DNA of 64,000 bases from Cheiracanthium punctorium (taxonomy: Eukaryota > Arthropoda > Arachnida > Araneae > Cheiracanthiidae). Made by a program: the position numbers and the translations under genes. A model generated the notes under the pieces. That model made no database searches. It was not told the DNA's origin and was given only the letters and a program-made list of their open reading frames with translations. The DNA lies in the NCBI GenBank assembly GCA_038373885.1, contig JAWZYV010002480.1, forward strand, positions 124,001 through 188,000, written 5' to 3'. Below, one piece after another: positions 36,441 through 47,612 of this stretch (the first letter of the stretch is position 1; every line of letters begins with the position of its first letter).

Positions 36441-37485
36441 AAAAATTCACGCATGTTTGATTATCGTACACAGTAAGTCTAGGACAAATCTTGTTATCAA
36501 TTTTTCAGTTTTCGTTAACTTTCCGATCTAGTTGAGCATCCTATCTGAAAATCCATGAATCATAGAAATTTTTATGTTTGTTGTTTTATTTTTTAACTTA
36601 CGTACGTTTAATTGTCTCTCACTCTACGTCTGGGTCAAATCTTGTGATCAATTTTTCGTTAACTAGCCTATCTCCAGTTGTTGATGTTGTTTTGTTAAGC
36701 CAAAGCACACAAGGACTATATGCCAAATAGGCATTTTCTAGACTTCCGTTCATAGGCCATAATGTATAAGAATTCTTTTTTTGTAGTCCTATACCAATAC
36801 TATAAGTTTTACATACACCAAAATGTATAAGGGTTGTGTGACAGTGACTTACGCAATATGCATACCCAACTTGGAAATTCTTTTTTTTTTCAACCTTATC
36901 AACAAACTATCGGCTGTACACACACCAAAATTTATACAGGTCGTGTGACCGTGACCTATAATATAAATACCCAATTTGAGCTCAATCGAGCGCACCATCT
37001 AGACGCTAGCGCACTTTCAAAAATTTCCGTCTGGTAGGACGTAATGTATAAAAATTCTTTTTTGTAGCCTTTACTGTTTATAAACTTTCAAGTGGTGTAC
37101 TAATTTTATGGGATTTATTAGGTATGTTATTAAAGCTGAAATTTTGAAAAAAAAAACACCCACCCGTTTTTTCGGTTTGGGCAAAATCATAATAAGTCTG
37201 CCTAGGACCCACAAGTTTTAGAGTCTCCAAAATGAATAGTTTAATTTCTATTCTTAAAAAAATTAGCATAAAACATTAATGACAATAAATAAAGGGATGC
37301 ACTTTTACAACACATGCGGTCGTGCAAAAGTATTCGTTTACACTGTATTTAGGGATAGAACAAACGAAATCTCAAAGTCCAAAGTATTCCGAAATGGAGC
37401 TTTTATCGGCGTGACGTCATTTGAAGCATAACTTAGGCGCATTTAAAAAAAAAAAAAAATTGTGGACTTTTAAATAAATATTTTT
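36441..37485. other. no gene; short degenerate repeats
   Basis: ACACCAAAATGTATAAGGGT (about 36817) recurs in altered form at 36919 with GTGTGACCGTGACC, and CATAATGTATAAGAATTC recurs at about 37040. This is a small imperfect tandem. No open frame of note. Confidence 0.45.
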
Positions 37486-37489
37486 TAAG

Positions 37490-37545
37490 TAGGACGGGAT
37501 TTGAACCCAACCTCCCCTTCCGTGTGTACTCAATGCAAACAAATA
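37490..37545 (-). repeat. tRNA-like SINE fragment (B box)
   Basis: On the minus strand GGTTGGGTTCAAATCCCGTC is an almost perfect B box/T arm. The rest of a tRNA is not recognisable. The flank is a poly-A-rich tract at 37446. Confidence 0.45.
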
Positions 37546-37569
37546 TTTGAACATAATAATATATATGTG

Positions 37570-37851
37570 TCAAAAAAATATGAATGTGCAGGGGCCCCTA
37601 AAAGCTCTAGGCATAGCGCCTCCAAGTGTGTTTGAAGTGGGCCGATTCTGTTCGACTATAGGAGGATTTGTCGTCGGCTGCTCTAGGCGGTCGTCCTGAC
37701 CAAATTTTTCAAAGACTTCCTGTCTCCGGTACTCCATGACGGTCCCTGTAAATGACATACACCTGTGTGTCATCCGAGCCCATTGAAGAAAGGATTTTTT
37801 TGTATGAAATTTAAAATTTCTTGTTTTAATCAAGAATTGTGTAAATTGCAA
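37570..37851 (-). other. GC-rich unrecognised frame, possible exon or retrocopy
   Basis: This 93-codon minus-strand frame has clearly higher GC than its surroundings and balanced composition (segments such as TGTVMEYRRQEVFEKFGQDD). An acceptor-like TCATTTACAG lies inside it (about 37750). The ATG part is AT-rich and may not belong. The other end (CAGGGGCCCCTAAAAGC at about 37588, plus strand) resembles a hAT terminus, so the frame may be mobile-element sequence. I do not recognise the protein. Confidence 0.3.
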
Positions 37852-37859
37852 TAAATCTA

Positions 37860-39043
37860 GTCCTTAAAAAAAGTAACGCCTTTGCTTGTTCATTAAAGAC
37901 AGTCCTTTCAGTGTGCTTATTTTGGAAAATGAACTGGCTTAAGTATCTTAAACATACAATACTTTCTCGCAATCTTTTACAATTCCTCAACCAACATTCC
38001 TACTGAAATTGTATTGATTTTCGTGGGATAAGCTTCATTTAAAACGAACTCCTCTCGCTCTAATATAGCTGAGAGAAGTTAAGCTCCATTTAATTTTGAA
38101 ATTTAGTCGATCGCTCCAGCATCAATCTCTTAATCTAGGATTTGGAGTGCACAAATTATCTACAGGCGCATTCGTAGGATCTACATATTATTGCAATTAC
38201 TTGTTTCGGGGTGGGGAACGGAAATGTAGGAAGAGGTCTTAATTTTCTCTGGGGCTTCTTGTTTAATCTGTATATGAATTGCTTGCGTAAATAATTATGT
38301 AAGAAAATAATGCGTTTTTAAACAAACTTATTCGAAAATTGCAAGTAAACAGGCTCGCAGTCGTCATAAAATTTTTTGGGGGAAAGGACGATAGGAAAAT
38401 AATTGATCACCAAGGGATTCAATTTCTATCACTTAGTTAAATGGAAAGGAAATTTCGCTGAGCGAATGCAACGCATATACAGATTTTTTTTTTAATTATT
38501 TATTTATTTTTATTTTTTTTTGGGGGGGGGCTTTTAAGAGAAGTTTGACATTAAAAAAATAGGGGTACATGAAGGTAAAATGTTGCGGTAAATCAGCGAC
38601 GGATTAATGCAATTTTGTGGGTGGGGCGATTTGTTAGAAAGTCCAACATACACATCCATTTTATGGAAGTAAAATAGAATCTTTCACATTAATGTCTTTT
38701 TTCTCGGGAGCTCCCCCCCCCCTTAATCTGACCTTGCACTGTCAATGTAAATTATTTTGGGAAGGCTAATTTATAAAAAAGCACGTTTAACTAAACTAAG
38801 TTGCACAATGTTACCTTTAAGCAATGCCTTTTTGGGGGAGACCTGGAGCCCCCTAACCCCTCATTGAATTTAGTTTATCTACCCCTCCCCTGGATCCACC
38901 TCTGATCTAAAGGTTTTCTGCTTCCCTACCCATTTTTTTTAGCTCTGAGTACGTCCCTACATCCCTAGCATACAATCATTAGTCGAATTTTCTGTGTTAG
39001 CTACATGTATAAAGAATTGCTTATTGTTCTTTATTAAAAGTTA
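37860..39043. other. no gene; degenerate hAT-like ends
   Basis: CAGCGACGGATTAATGC at 38594 and the inverted GGATCCACCTCTG ending 38904 look like a 311-bp hAT-type element, but the flanking 8-mers differ. A T/G tract lies at about 38500-38530. The rest is featureless. Confidence 0.35.
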
Positions 39044-39051
39044 ATCATGTA

Positions 39052-39214
39052 CATGGGCACCGGCAGCATAGGGCAAGGGGAGGGGCAATGCCCCCCACTG
39101 GATTTTAGTATGCAGTGTTTTCTCATGCTTTTTTGCTCTTCCCAACATGGTAACCATACGTTGAAGTAGTCTTTGCCCCCCCCGCCCCCGGGAAATATTC
39201 TACCGGCGCCCATA
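39052..39214. mobile_element. hAT MITE, family CATGGGCGCCGG
   Basis: Starts CATGGGCACCGGCAG and ends GGCGCCCATA. The 8-bp duplication ATCATGTA is exact (39044-39051 and 39215-39222). Sister of 22061-22272 but shorter (163 bp). The 227-aa frame crossing it is spurious. Confidence 0.92.
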
Positions 39215-39340
39215 ATCATGTAGGGCATATTAACTTCTCGGATTTCTTTCAAATTTTCAAAAAATAATCGCTTATTCTGAAAACTAACATAGGAAATTTG
39301 ACTTACACTAAAATACATTTTTAAAGCGTGTGTGTACCAT

Positions 39341-39765
39341 AGACATCTAATACAGTAGACAGCATATCCTACGGCCAATACATATGTAGCGCAGTAACAA
39401 GGCTGCACCGTGTGACTATTAGACTGATGCAGCCAGCTTGAGACAGTTATCCCAGCAAACACACACAGGTTCTCTGAACGTCTATTAACGTTCAGAAAAC
39501 GTCTTCTGAACGTTAATAGACGTTCAGAGAACCTGTGTGTGTTTGCTGGGATTGCTCTTTTGACGCTATTATGGGGGAAAATAATCCTTAAGAGCTGTGG
39601 CTTTTGATCACGGACATCTATTACTGTAGACAGGCGCGTCCTACAGCGCAGATATACATCACAGTAATAAGGATATGCCACGTGACTATTTGACAAGGTG
39701 ATAGTAATCTTGTGCAAACGCCAGGTTGTAGGAGGCGCCGTCTATTGCATTAGATGTCTATGGTG
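39341..39765. mobile_element. MITE with CCATAGACATCTAAT ends, palindrome inside
   Basis: CCATAGACATCTAATACAGT (about 39337) and the inverted ATTAGATGTCTATGG (about 39750-39763) form the ends. Two diverged direct repeats (GTAGACAG..TCCTACxG..GTGACTATT) lie on either side of the palindrome at 39449-39552. No clear target duplication. Confidence 0.55.
39449..39552. repeat. perfect inverted repeat, 49-bp arms, 6-bp loop
   Basis: The left arm 39449-39497 and right arm 39504-39552 are exact complements. The outer end is ATCCCAGCAAACACACACAG and the inner part is three GAACGT/ACGTTC-type blocks. CCCAGCAAACAC ends with internal ACGTTC repeats are, from memory, a widespread animal MITE type. Such a hairpin is unstable, so perfect symmetry suggests youth or gene conversion. 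Confidence 0.92.
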
Positions 39766-40243
39766 TGTACACCCTCCGTAAAAAAATATTTGAATAAGCG
39801 ATAAATGTCCTACATTGGTTTCTTATATTAAAAATTATTTATCACATAGAATATGAATTAGGCTATGTATGACTTTCCATGTTCCTGTCAAGTTGTGCGT
39901 TTTTCAAAAACTCAATTATTATTCGCAAATCTAAAATAGGAAATTTATCTCTTACTCCAATACTTTTTTGGAGGGTGTAGAAGAAAAAATATGTGATAGT
40001 TTTTCTCCAAAATGAACCTCGTTTCAAATAAAAGATTGTGATGTGAATATCATGCAGGCTTTTACAGAGACAGGCAAGTATTCCATTTCATTTGCTACCT
40101 AACCTACAGTAATATCGCAAAACATAATGATTGTTGTGTTGGGAGGTTCTACTGTAGACCTATTCAAGATGTTTTGGGAATGCTTAGTCAATTTGTAAAA
40201 TTCTGTTGAGACTTTCAGAATGAACATAGAATATATATTCATA

Positions 40244-40889
40244 CCGGGTGTCCCAAAAATGACTGATGGATTTTGAAAATCAATAAAAAAAAGCGGCATG
40301 CGATAGATATGTATCGTTTGCGGCCTTATGCTTAGAATATCAGGGAATTTTATCCCACCAAATTTCAAATTTAGTTAACATTTTCTCTCACAGGTGGCGC
40401 TGAAAACTATGAAAAAATAAAACCATGGCAAAGTGGCATAGCATGGCCTCTTTATTCGCCAAACTTGACGCCTTGCGACTTTTTTCTTTGGGGGTACCTG
40501 AAAGATTTGGTATATCGTCAAACTCCACAAACAATTGCGGAGCTGAAGCAACACATCTGTGCTGCATGTGAGACAATTCCGCGACATGTTTGAACGGATG
40601 TCTGGAAATTTTTGCCTCAGACGGCGCCACGTTGTTGCAGCAAATGGGGGTTGCATTGAAAATGTCACTGTTTAGTTTTTTGCAATAGCCCTTGCAAAAT
40701 TTTCATACCGTTTTTTCTTCATAGTTTTCAGCGCCACCTGTGGGTGAAAATGTTAACTAAATTTGAAATTTCGTTGGATAAAATTCCCTCATTTTCTCTA
40801 AGCATAAGGCCGCAAACGATACATACATACCGCATTCCGTCTTTTTTTATTTACTTTCGAAATCCATCAGCCATTTTTGTGACACCCGG
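40244..40889. mobile_element. Tc1/mariner-derived MITE with transposase remnant
   Basis: Ends CCGGGTGTCCCAAAAATG and the inverted CATTTTTGTGACACCCGG are flanked by TA (40242-40243, 40890-40891). The arms match for about 165 bp and include CAGGTGGCGCTGAAAACTAT and its complement. Between them is a transposase C-terminal scrap. This is an internally deleted element of 646 bp. Confidence 0.9.
40444..40593 (+). pseudogene. Tc1/mariner-superfamily transposase C-terminal scrap
   Basis: The frame WPLYSPNLTPCDFFLWGYLK, then YRQTPQTIAELKQHI, ends at a TGA. The S-P-N/D-L-T-P-C-D-F motif surrounds the position of the third catalytic acid of the DDE/D transposases, with N replacing the usual D. Only about 50 codons remain, between the two long TIRs of the 40244-40889 MITE. 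Confidence 0.8.
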
Positions 40890-40924
40890 TAGAATATACG
40901 TTCGAAACTACTACAATTTAGGTC

Positions 40925-41115
40925 CAGCTTTCTGGTCTGGCCTATCGGGCGGCTGTATCTAATGGTCTGGAGTTTCGGTCGGTTTTCTCCAGATGTGGCA
41001 TGAATACGCTTTAGAACCCTTTAAAAAGTTCTCCAACCAAGGCAGTCTCCCCCATCAAATAGCCCTCTGTTCAGCCCTTCTGTAACTTTGCCATAACACA
41101 ACACAACACAACAAA
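40925..41115 (+). repeat. SINE body with (CACAA)n tail
   Basis: Plus-strand copy of the family at 20215/24335: GGTCTGGAGTTTCGGT, CTCCAGATGTGGCATGAATA, TAGAACCCTTTAAAAAGTTC, tail TTTGCCATAACACAACACAA. The tRNA-like head at the left is truncated or degenerate. Confidence 0.75.
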
Positions 41116-42000
41116 GTAGTCGAGTGTAAGCCAAATTTCCTGTCATAGTATTGTAGAAAACTACTTATTTAAAAAACTTGGAAGAAGTGTGAGAAGCTAT
41201 TATTATACATTTGAATGGTGCACTTGCAATGAAGAGTAGCTTTTTATTTGTGAAATATATTTTTAAGAAAATTGATTTGCATTCGAATACAGTTTTGAGA
41301 GGGTGTACTTGTACATACAGCCACTAACAACTCATAGAGCAAAAGCCAGCGACCGCCAGACCTCCGTCATAGTATAAAAGCTGAAACTTTCTCTGCGCAT
41401 ATTCCCCAATACAGATAGGAACAATCGGGCCACTATAAAGTTTGGATGACCGTGGCTTTGGCAGGTAACAGGTGGCAAAGGTGTATAAAATTGCAGAAAA
41501 TTTTCGTCATTTTATAAAGCTTAATTTTTTTATAGGTTCTTCTACGCACTACTAGAAATCAGTTTATCCCTTGCCAGACACTTTTCCATCGTGGCAAACC
41601 CCCGCCAGACAATCGCAAAGTCATGGAAAACGTGATTCTATTTTCGTCATTTCATAAAGCGTGATTTTTTATATGTCCTTCTTCGCAGTACTAGAAGTCA
41701 CTTTATCCCTTGCCAGACACTTTTCCATCGTGGCAAATCCCCGCCAGACAATCTCAAAGTCATGGAATTGGATTTATCGGATAATTTCTTTAAATACAAA
41801 TATTTATGAGTTTAAAAAAAAAAAAAATTATTCACTATAATTTCCATCTTAATACATTAATCAGAAATCTGATGTGGACACCACATGATTTTCTTGTACG
41901 TCTGTTATATCATAAATATTTTCGGTGCATTTCATCTAAACTTATTTTGTTTGTAACGAGATAAAATACTGCAGTAATAATACGGTTTATCGATTTCTAG

Positions 42001-42167
42001 CAGAGGCGTAGCCACGGGGGGGTTAGGGGGGTCATAACCCCCCCCATGAAGAATTTTTTGCCATACAAAATGTATATTCTTCACTCCCTTATCACACACA
42101 TGTATGCATATATGTGAGCTGCAGTAGTCGTAACCCCCCCCATGAAAACTTTCTGGCTACGCCCCTG
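42001..42167. mobile_element. hAT MITE, family CAGGGGCGTAGCC
   Basis: Starts CAGAGGCGTAGCCACGG and ends CTACGCCCCTG; exact 8-bp duplication ATTTCTAG (41993-42000, 42168-42175). Same family as 15056 and 58707. It lies inside the foldback element, so it inserted later. Confidence 0.95.
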
Positions 42168-42200
42168 ATTTCTAGCCAAATATTTCCGATATCTCCATCC

Positions 42201-42371
42201 CAGGCGCGTAGCCAGGAAAATTTTTCGGGGGGGGATATGCACCTGGAAAAATTTTCGGGGGGGGGGGGGATATGAACTTATATGTGTATAAATAGACGGA
42301 ATTTCATCACTAATCCAAAAATTTCGGGGGGGATATATCCCGATATCCCCCCCCCCCTGGCTACGCCCCTG
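42201..42371. mobile_element. hAT MITE, family CAGGCGCGTAGCC
   Basis: Starts CAGGCGCGTAGCCAGG and ends GGCTACGCCCCTG; exact 8-bp duplication CTCCATCC (42193-42200, 42372-42379). It inserted only 33 bp from the previous MITE. Confidence 0.95.
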
Positions 42372-42826
42372 CTCCATCCTGAATTCAATTTGAAAGATTT
42401 GTTTTTGACACTTCATTGGTTCATACTACCACCAAAAGCCGAAGTCTTGAGATAGCTACATTCTGGTCATAGCCGAAATGGTGATTCATCACGATGAATT
42501 ACTATTTCGACTATGACTAAGTGTCGTCAGTCTCATTATAATGAACTTGAAGTGTCCATAGACCTTAATGTATTTAATGTCTTGGGTAACCCTGTAAAGA
42601 AATTACTCGGTTGATTGAAATCAAAAAAGAGATAAGAAGTTAGCTGTTATAATAGTTTTAAATAGAAAATTTCAACATTCTATGGTAAACAGTTTTAGAG
42701 TTCTGCGAAATTCGTAGCTGTTTTTGGCGTTAAATTTTGCGATATTTCTGCAAAACACGTCAAGGTCGATGACAAATGATAAGATTTTTGGCATAGACCA
42801 AACAGTGACTCACTACAGACATTATA

Positions 42827-43003
42827 CTGTAAAACCTCGCTATAACGATACTCGATACCACAATAAATCTCTCTACAATGATAAAATTTTGTGGTCCCAC
42901 GAAATTACAATGCAATATGTTCTCCCCTCGGTATAACGATACATCCCTCTAGAACGATAATTTTACTGGGTATATAAAGTATTTTTGTATCGAGGTTTTA
43001 CTG
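42827..43003. mobile_element. Tigger-like MITE (177 bp)
   Basis: Ends CTGTAAAACCTCG and CGAGGTTTTACTG are flanked by TA (42825-42826, 43004-43005). Inside are repeated (C/G)TATAACGATA phrases in both orientations. The ends resemble the Tigger relic at 53555 (CAGTAGAACCTCG). Confidence 0.88.
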
Positions 43004-43189
43004 TATATTGAAGATGTCGATAGACATTAATGTATTGAAAGTCTTTTGAGTTGTTCTGTAAATAAACTTTGAAGTACATTAGAACAAAAAATCCAGGTGC
43101 ACAACTAGATGATACAACAATCTTAGATATGAAATTTCAACAGTCTACGTCTAATTGTTTATGAGATATGCAAGTTGCATACATACAAA

Positions 43190-43400
43190 GTCGCCAAACT
43201 TCGCGACTTTTGGTGCAGTTTTTGAGGGGGCAAACGACCGAAGTCCCCAAAAGTGAAGATATCGAAACCCTAGGACCAATATTTCTCGAGATTTCTAGAA
43301 ATCCGTAGAAAAACAATGGGGGAAACCGAAACCTCCGTATCCCCGGTTCTAGTTGACCGATTTTGCTGCAACAAAAAGCAAAATTTAACTATTTGAAGCG
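43190..43400 (+). repeat. dispersed repeat shared with 50200-50410
   Basis: CCTAGGACCAATAT, CTCGAGATTTCTAGAAA and GGTTCTAGTTGACCGATTTT match in the same order near 50297-50395. The nature of the repeat is unknown. Here it is part of the foldback element's interior. Confidence 0.55.
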
Positions 43401-44461
43401 TAGAATACGAATTTTAAACCATTTTAAGCCCCAGAACAGCCGGTTGCCCCGGAAATTCGTAACAGTATTGTGCTTGAAATGGATGAATGTCCCTACAACT
43501 TCCATTTAGCGTATTGTGTTGAAATTCTTTGGAGTGTTCCTGTAGCAGAACTATAAATTATATAGACACTATTTTCGATGGATAAATTCATTTTGTAATA
43601 TGTCACTTCACGTATATCACTTTTGATTCGTTTGAAATAACATAATACCTCTAAGTTATACTTTAATGAATTTCTAGAACTGAATAATTGATTTCTAGTA
43701 CTACGAAGAAGAACATATAAAAAAAATCATGCTTTATGAAATGACGAAAAAAAATTACATTTTCCATGACTTTGAGATTGTCTGGCGGGGGTTTGCCACG
43801 GTGCAAAAGTGTCTGGCAAGGGATAAAGTGACTTCTAGTACTGGGCCGAAGAACATATATTAAAATCACGCTTTATGAAATAACGAAAATAGAATCACGT
43901 TTTCCATGACTTTGAGATTGTCTGGCGGGGGTTTGCCACGATGGAAAAGTGTCTGGCAAGGGGAAAAAATGATTTCTAGTACTGCGTAGAAGAACATATA
44001 AAAAATTAAGCTTTATAAAACGACGAAAATTTTCTGCAATTTTGTACACCTTTGCCACCTGTTACCTGCCAAAGCCACGATCATCCAAACTTTATAATGG
44101 CCGATTGTTCCTACCTGTATTGGGGAATATGCGCAGAGAAAGTTTCAGCTTTTATACAATGACGTAGGTCTAGCGGTCGCTGGCTCTTAGACTATAAGGA
44201 AGATTTGTAATGTAAAATTAAGTACGGATCGAATTGTTTAACGAACTTTTTACAAAAATGATCAAAAAAGAATGAACCAAAAGGACCCAATATTGACTAA
44301 GCTGCCTTTGTCAACTGCTCGAGTTGTGATCGTAAGGGCCTCGATTATATAATCCACTATCGTCGTTTGTGTAAGCTGTCAAGATTTTTAGTTGGTATAA
44401 GTTTATGGTGACCAGATGTCCCCAATTTTTGACTTGAATATTTAAAAGCTAATATTTAAAA

Positions 44462-46384
44462 CTAGCTGAAGTACCCGTCCTCGACGGGTTACTGAATGAA
44501 AATTTCCAAAAAGCAAGAATTTTCGTCAGCATTGTAGGAGTACACAGAATGGATGTAGTATGTTGCCAAAGTAAAGAAAGCGAAGTTATAATTTTTATGT
44601 ATTGTTAAAATATTGCTGGTTAGAGAGTAACTAAGTAATATCATTTCATTCGCTTTAGTCGTAATTATGTGATGCGCGAACGAATATTGACGCATATTGA
44701 AATAATTTTCGCAAAATCTTAAAATTTAATCAACATTTTTGAAAAATTTGAAGCCTAGAATTTAAGTTGAGTGACAACCTATCATGTCACCCAAATTCGT
44801 TTCATTCCCTGCAGTCTTTATTTCGTGATGCTGGAACAAATTTTCAGCATTTTAAAACGATTTTCGAAAAATCTCAAAATGTAAGCAAAATATTTTTAAA
44901 ATTCAATGCCTATAAATTAAGATTAGTAACTACCTATCATATCACTCAATTTCGTATCATTCGTATTAGTCGTTATTACGTGATGTTTGAAGAAATATAA
45001 ACGTACTTTGAGAGAATTTTCACAAAATCTCAAAATCTAATAAAAATGTTTAAAAAATTGGACTCCTATAGTTTATGTTGAGCAACCATCTATCGTGTGA
45101 CCAAATTTCATATCATTCGTTTTAGTCGTTATTACGTAATACGGGAACAAAGATTCATTCAGTTTTAAACGATTTTCATAAAATCTTGAAATCTGATGGG
45201 TTTTTTTTTAATTAGATGCTTATAGTTTAAGGTGAGTGACCACCTATCCTTTCACCAAATATCATTTTTTCACCTTTGCAGTTATTACGTGATGTGCGAA
45301 CACAAATTTACGCAGTTTGAAATGATTTTCGCAAAATTTCAAATTCTAATCAAGATTTTTTTTAATTCGACGCCTATGTTTTAAGTTGAGTGACCATCTA
45401 TCATGTCACTCAATTTCATATCATTCGCTTCAGTCGTTTTTACGTGATGCTTGAACACAAATTTACGCAGTTTGAAACGATTTTCGCAAAATCTCAAAAT
45501 CCAATCAGGATTTTTTAAAAATAGGAAGCCTATGTTTTTAGTTGAGTGACCACCTATCATGACACCCAATTTCATATCATTCGCTTCAGTCGTTTTTGCG
45601 TGATGCTTGAACACAAATTTACGCAGTTTGAAACGATTTTCGCAAAATCTGAAAATCTAATCAAGATTTTTTAAAAATTCGACGCCTATGTTTTAAATTG
45701 AGTGACCACCTATCATGTCACTCAATTCCATATCATTCGCTTCAGTCGTTTTTACGTGATGCTTGAACACGAATTTACGCAGTTTGAAACGATTTTCGCA
45801 AAATCTGAAAATCTAATCAAGATTTTTTCAAAATTCGATGCCTATGTTTTAAGTTGAGTGACCACCTATCATGACACCCAATTTCATATCATTCGCTTCA
45901 GTCGTTTTTGCGTGATGCTTGAACACAAATTTACGCAGTTTGAAACGATTTTCGCAAAATCTGAAAATCTAATCAAGATTTTTTAAAAATTCGAAGCCTA
46001 TGTTTTAAGTTGAGTGACCACTTATCATGTCACTCAATTTCATATCATTCGCTTCAGTCGTTTTTACGTGATGCTTGAACACAAATTTACGCAGTTTGAA
46101 ACGATTTTTGCAAAATCTGAAAATCTAATCAAGATTTTTTCGAAATTCGATGCCTATGTTTTAAGTTGAGTGACCACCTATCATGGCACCAAATTTCATA
46201 TCATTCGCTTCAGTCGTTTTTACGTGATGCTTAAACAAAAAAAGCGTCACTGACAGAATGACAGACAGACAAACTTTTTTTTGAGGGTCGCATCGGATTC
46301 CCGGGTGCTTGAAACGGATAGAAATCGCAAAATTTTTGAATTCAAAGAAATGTACAGACAAAAGTCTAATTTTATTTATATAGA
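44462..46384 (-). mobile_element. Helitron carrying a 156-bp tandem array (1923 bp)
   Basis: On the minus strand it starts TCTATATAAATAAAATTAG (46384) and ends with a CCCGTCGAGGACGGG hairpin, TACTTCAG and CTAG (44462-44465). The flanks are A (44461) and T (46385), the A|T target of Helitrons. Ends agree with the Helitron at 26885. There is no protein-coding capacity; the body is almost wholly a tandem repeat. Confidence 0.88.
44600..46250 (-). repeat. tandem array, 156-bp unit, eleven copies
   Basis: The anchor (C/T)AGTCGTT(A/T)TTACGTGATG starts at 44656, 44812, 44967, 45123, 45279, 45431, 45587, 45743, 45899, 46055 and 46211. Most steps are exactly 156 bp. The five or six units nearest 46.2 kb are nearly identical and those near 44.7 kb are diverged, suggesting homogenisation or expansion from one side. 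Confidence 0.93.
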
Positions 46385-46431
46385 TACTAATCACGTTAAA
46401 TGTTGTTGCAATGGAAACAGGAGTTATCATA

Positions 46432-46815
46432 GGGACCTTCTGGCTGCTAAGGTTTTAGCACCTGTCACCTGCCAGCGGTGAGGTCTCAGTTTCGAATCCC
46501 ATCAACCCATGTTTGTCACTCTCCTCCTCTCCTTTGTTTGTATACTGCTGTAATATTATTCTCAAGGACTTGGATGTAGGACGACCATCGAGTAGCGTCG
46601 GACGGGCGAAACAGTCAGTCTCTCAAAGGAAAATACTCGACCCCGTTTTTAATGATTAGCTACATAAGCACCATCTAGCGATGTACTACACGGCACATAG
46701 CAATCTACTGCTAACGCACGCATGCGCGCAACATAATGATTACGACTCACAGCGCCATCTTACTGGGAAATCTCGTTTAGCTCTTTTAGAATACGTCAGT
46801 AATCGTCCTATATCT
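46432..46815 (+). repeat. tRNA-derived SINE
   Basis: The head has an A-box-like TGGCTGCTAAGG (46441), a TCACC..GGTGA stem and a B-box-like AGTTTCGAATCCC (about 46488). The body (GGACGGGCGAAA, TACTCGACC, CAGCGCCATCTTAC, TCTTTTAGAATACGTC) recurs at 53005-53270 after another tRNA-like head at 52600. Confidence 0.75.
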
Positions 46816-46849
46816 AAGTCTATTATTATTCTGTAACTGTTTATGACTG

Positions 46850-47612
46850 TGGAAGCATTCGTAAACTACAAATTCGTTGCACGAGTTCGTAAGAAAACTG
46901 GAATGCGTTTGTTCAGTGCTATCAGTTTCTTTTACCTTTACGAACAACTTCAGTTTATTTAGTTTCGTCGCCTAGGAGATGTGTTTGCTTACATTTCACG
47001 TCTGTTGTTATTTTTGCTGAGGAGGGTTTTTAGTACATACTCAATATAAAATTAACACGATTTTTATAAGAAAGAGTGGGCATAACTGAAATGCACAGAT
47101 CTAAATTTAGAAATTTCAACTTAAACTTCATTTTTTCAAAAGTATTTAGCAAGAGATGTTCAAATTTCACTAATAATGGTTTAAATCAACTTCAATCGCA
47201 ACACTAAAATATGCATTTTTGAATTTACTAAAATGAAAAATACAAGAAAATGATTACCTTTGAAAATTATGTACCTACGTTGCAGTTTCTAACGTATGCA
47301 TGAATTTCCTCCTCGAAAAAATAATATTTGCAGCTTCAGCAAACGTAAGATAGTTTTCATAACAACATACTTTTCCGTAACAACGGACGCAATTTCAAAA
47401 CAACAATAGCATGCAACAAGTGTATCTTCTCAACAACTAGATGAACCTGCTCCGTGCCCAGTTTACTTAGTTCGAAACTAACCGCACTCAGTTTTGTATA
47501 CGAACGCTCTAGTTTAAAAACTGAATGCACTCAGTTTCGTTTACGAACACCTTAGATAGAAACTCGTTCCACGAGTGTGACTGGTCTGTCGTTTACGAAT
47601 GCGGCCTGTCTT
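46850..47612. mobile_element. possible MITE with GCATTCGTAAAC ends
   Basis: GCATTCGTAAACTACAAATT at 46855 and the inverted GACAGACGTTTACGAATGC-type end (about 47585-47602) are complementary over the first 20 bases with mismatches. Further CGTTC.ACGAG phrases pair inside. No duplication identified. Confidence 0.4.

Larger units (their letters stand above)
41332..44195. mobile_element. foldback element with about 430-bp inverted arms
   Basis: The left arm (41332-41770) and right arm (43740-44195) are inverted copies, beginning GAGCCAGCGACCGC. Each arm contains two tandem units of 139-140 bp (anchor CCGCCAGACAATCTCAAAGT at 41602 and 41741; complement at 43771 and 43911). The 2-kb middle was later hit by two hAT MITEs and contains a Tigger-like MITE. 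No transposase is visible. The ORFs at 43663 and 43873 are translations of the arm repeats. Confidence 0.8.

Noticed and set aside
39034..39717. 227-codon minus-strand ORF
   Set aside because: It runs across a hAT MITE, its duplication, a second MITE and a perfect palindrome. The translation mirrors inverted repeats and has no domain.
43663..44058. Two similar small ORFs
   Set aside because: They translate the tandem units in the foldback element's right arm.
44600..46250. CRISPR-like array
   Set aside because: Repeat units of 156 bp are contiguous with no unique spacers, and lie in a eukaryotic Helitron.
45381..46430. Minus-strand ORFs in the 156-bp array
   Set aside because: Translations of tandem repeat units, not proteins. 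The period of 156 is a multiple of three, which keeps frames open by chance.
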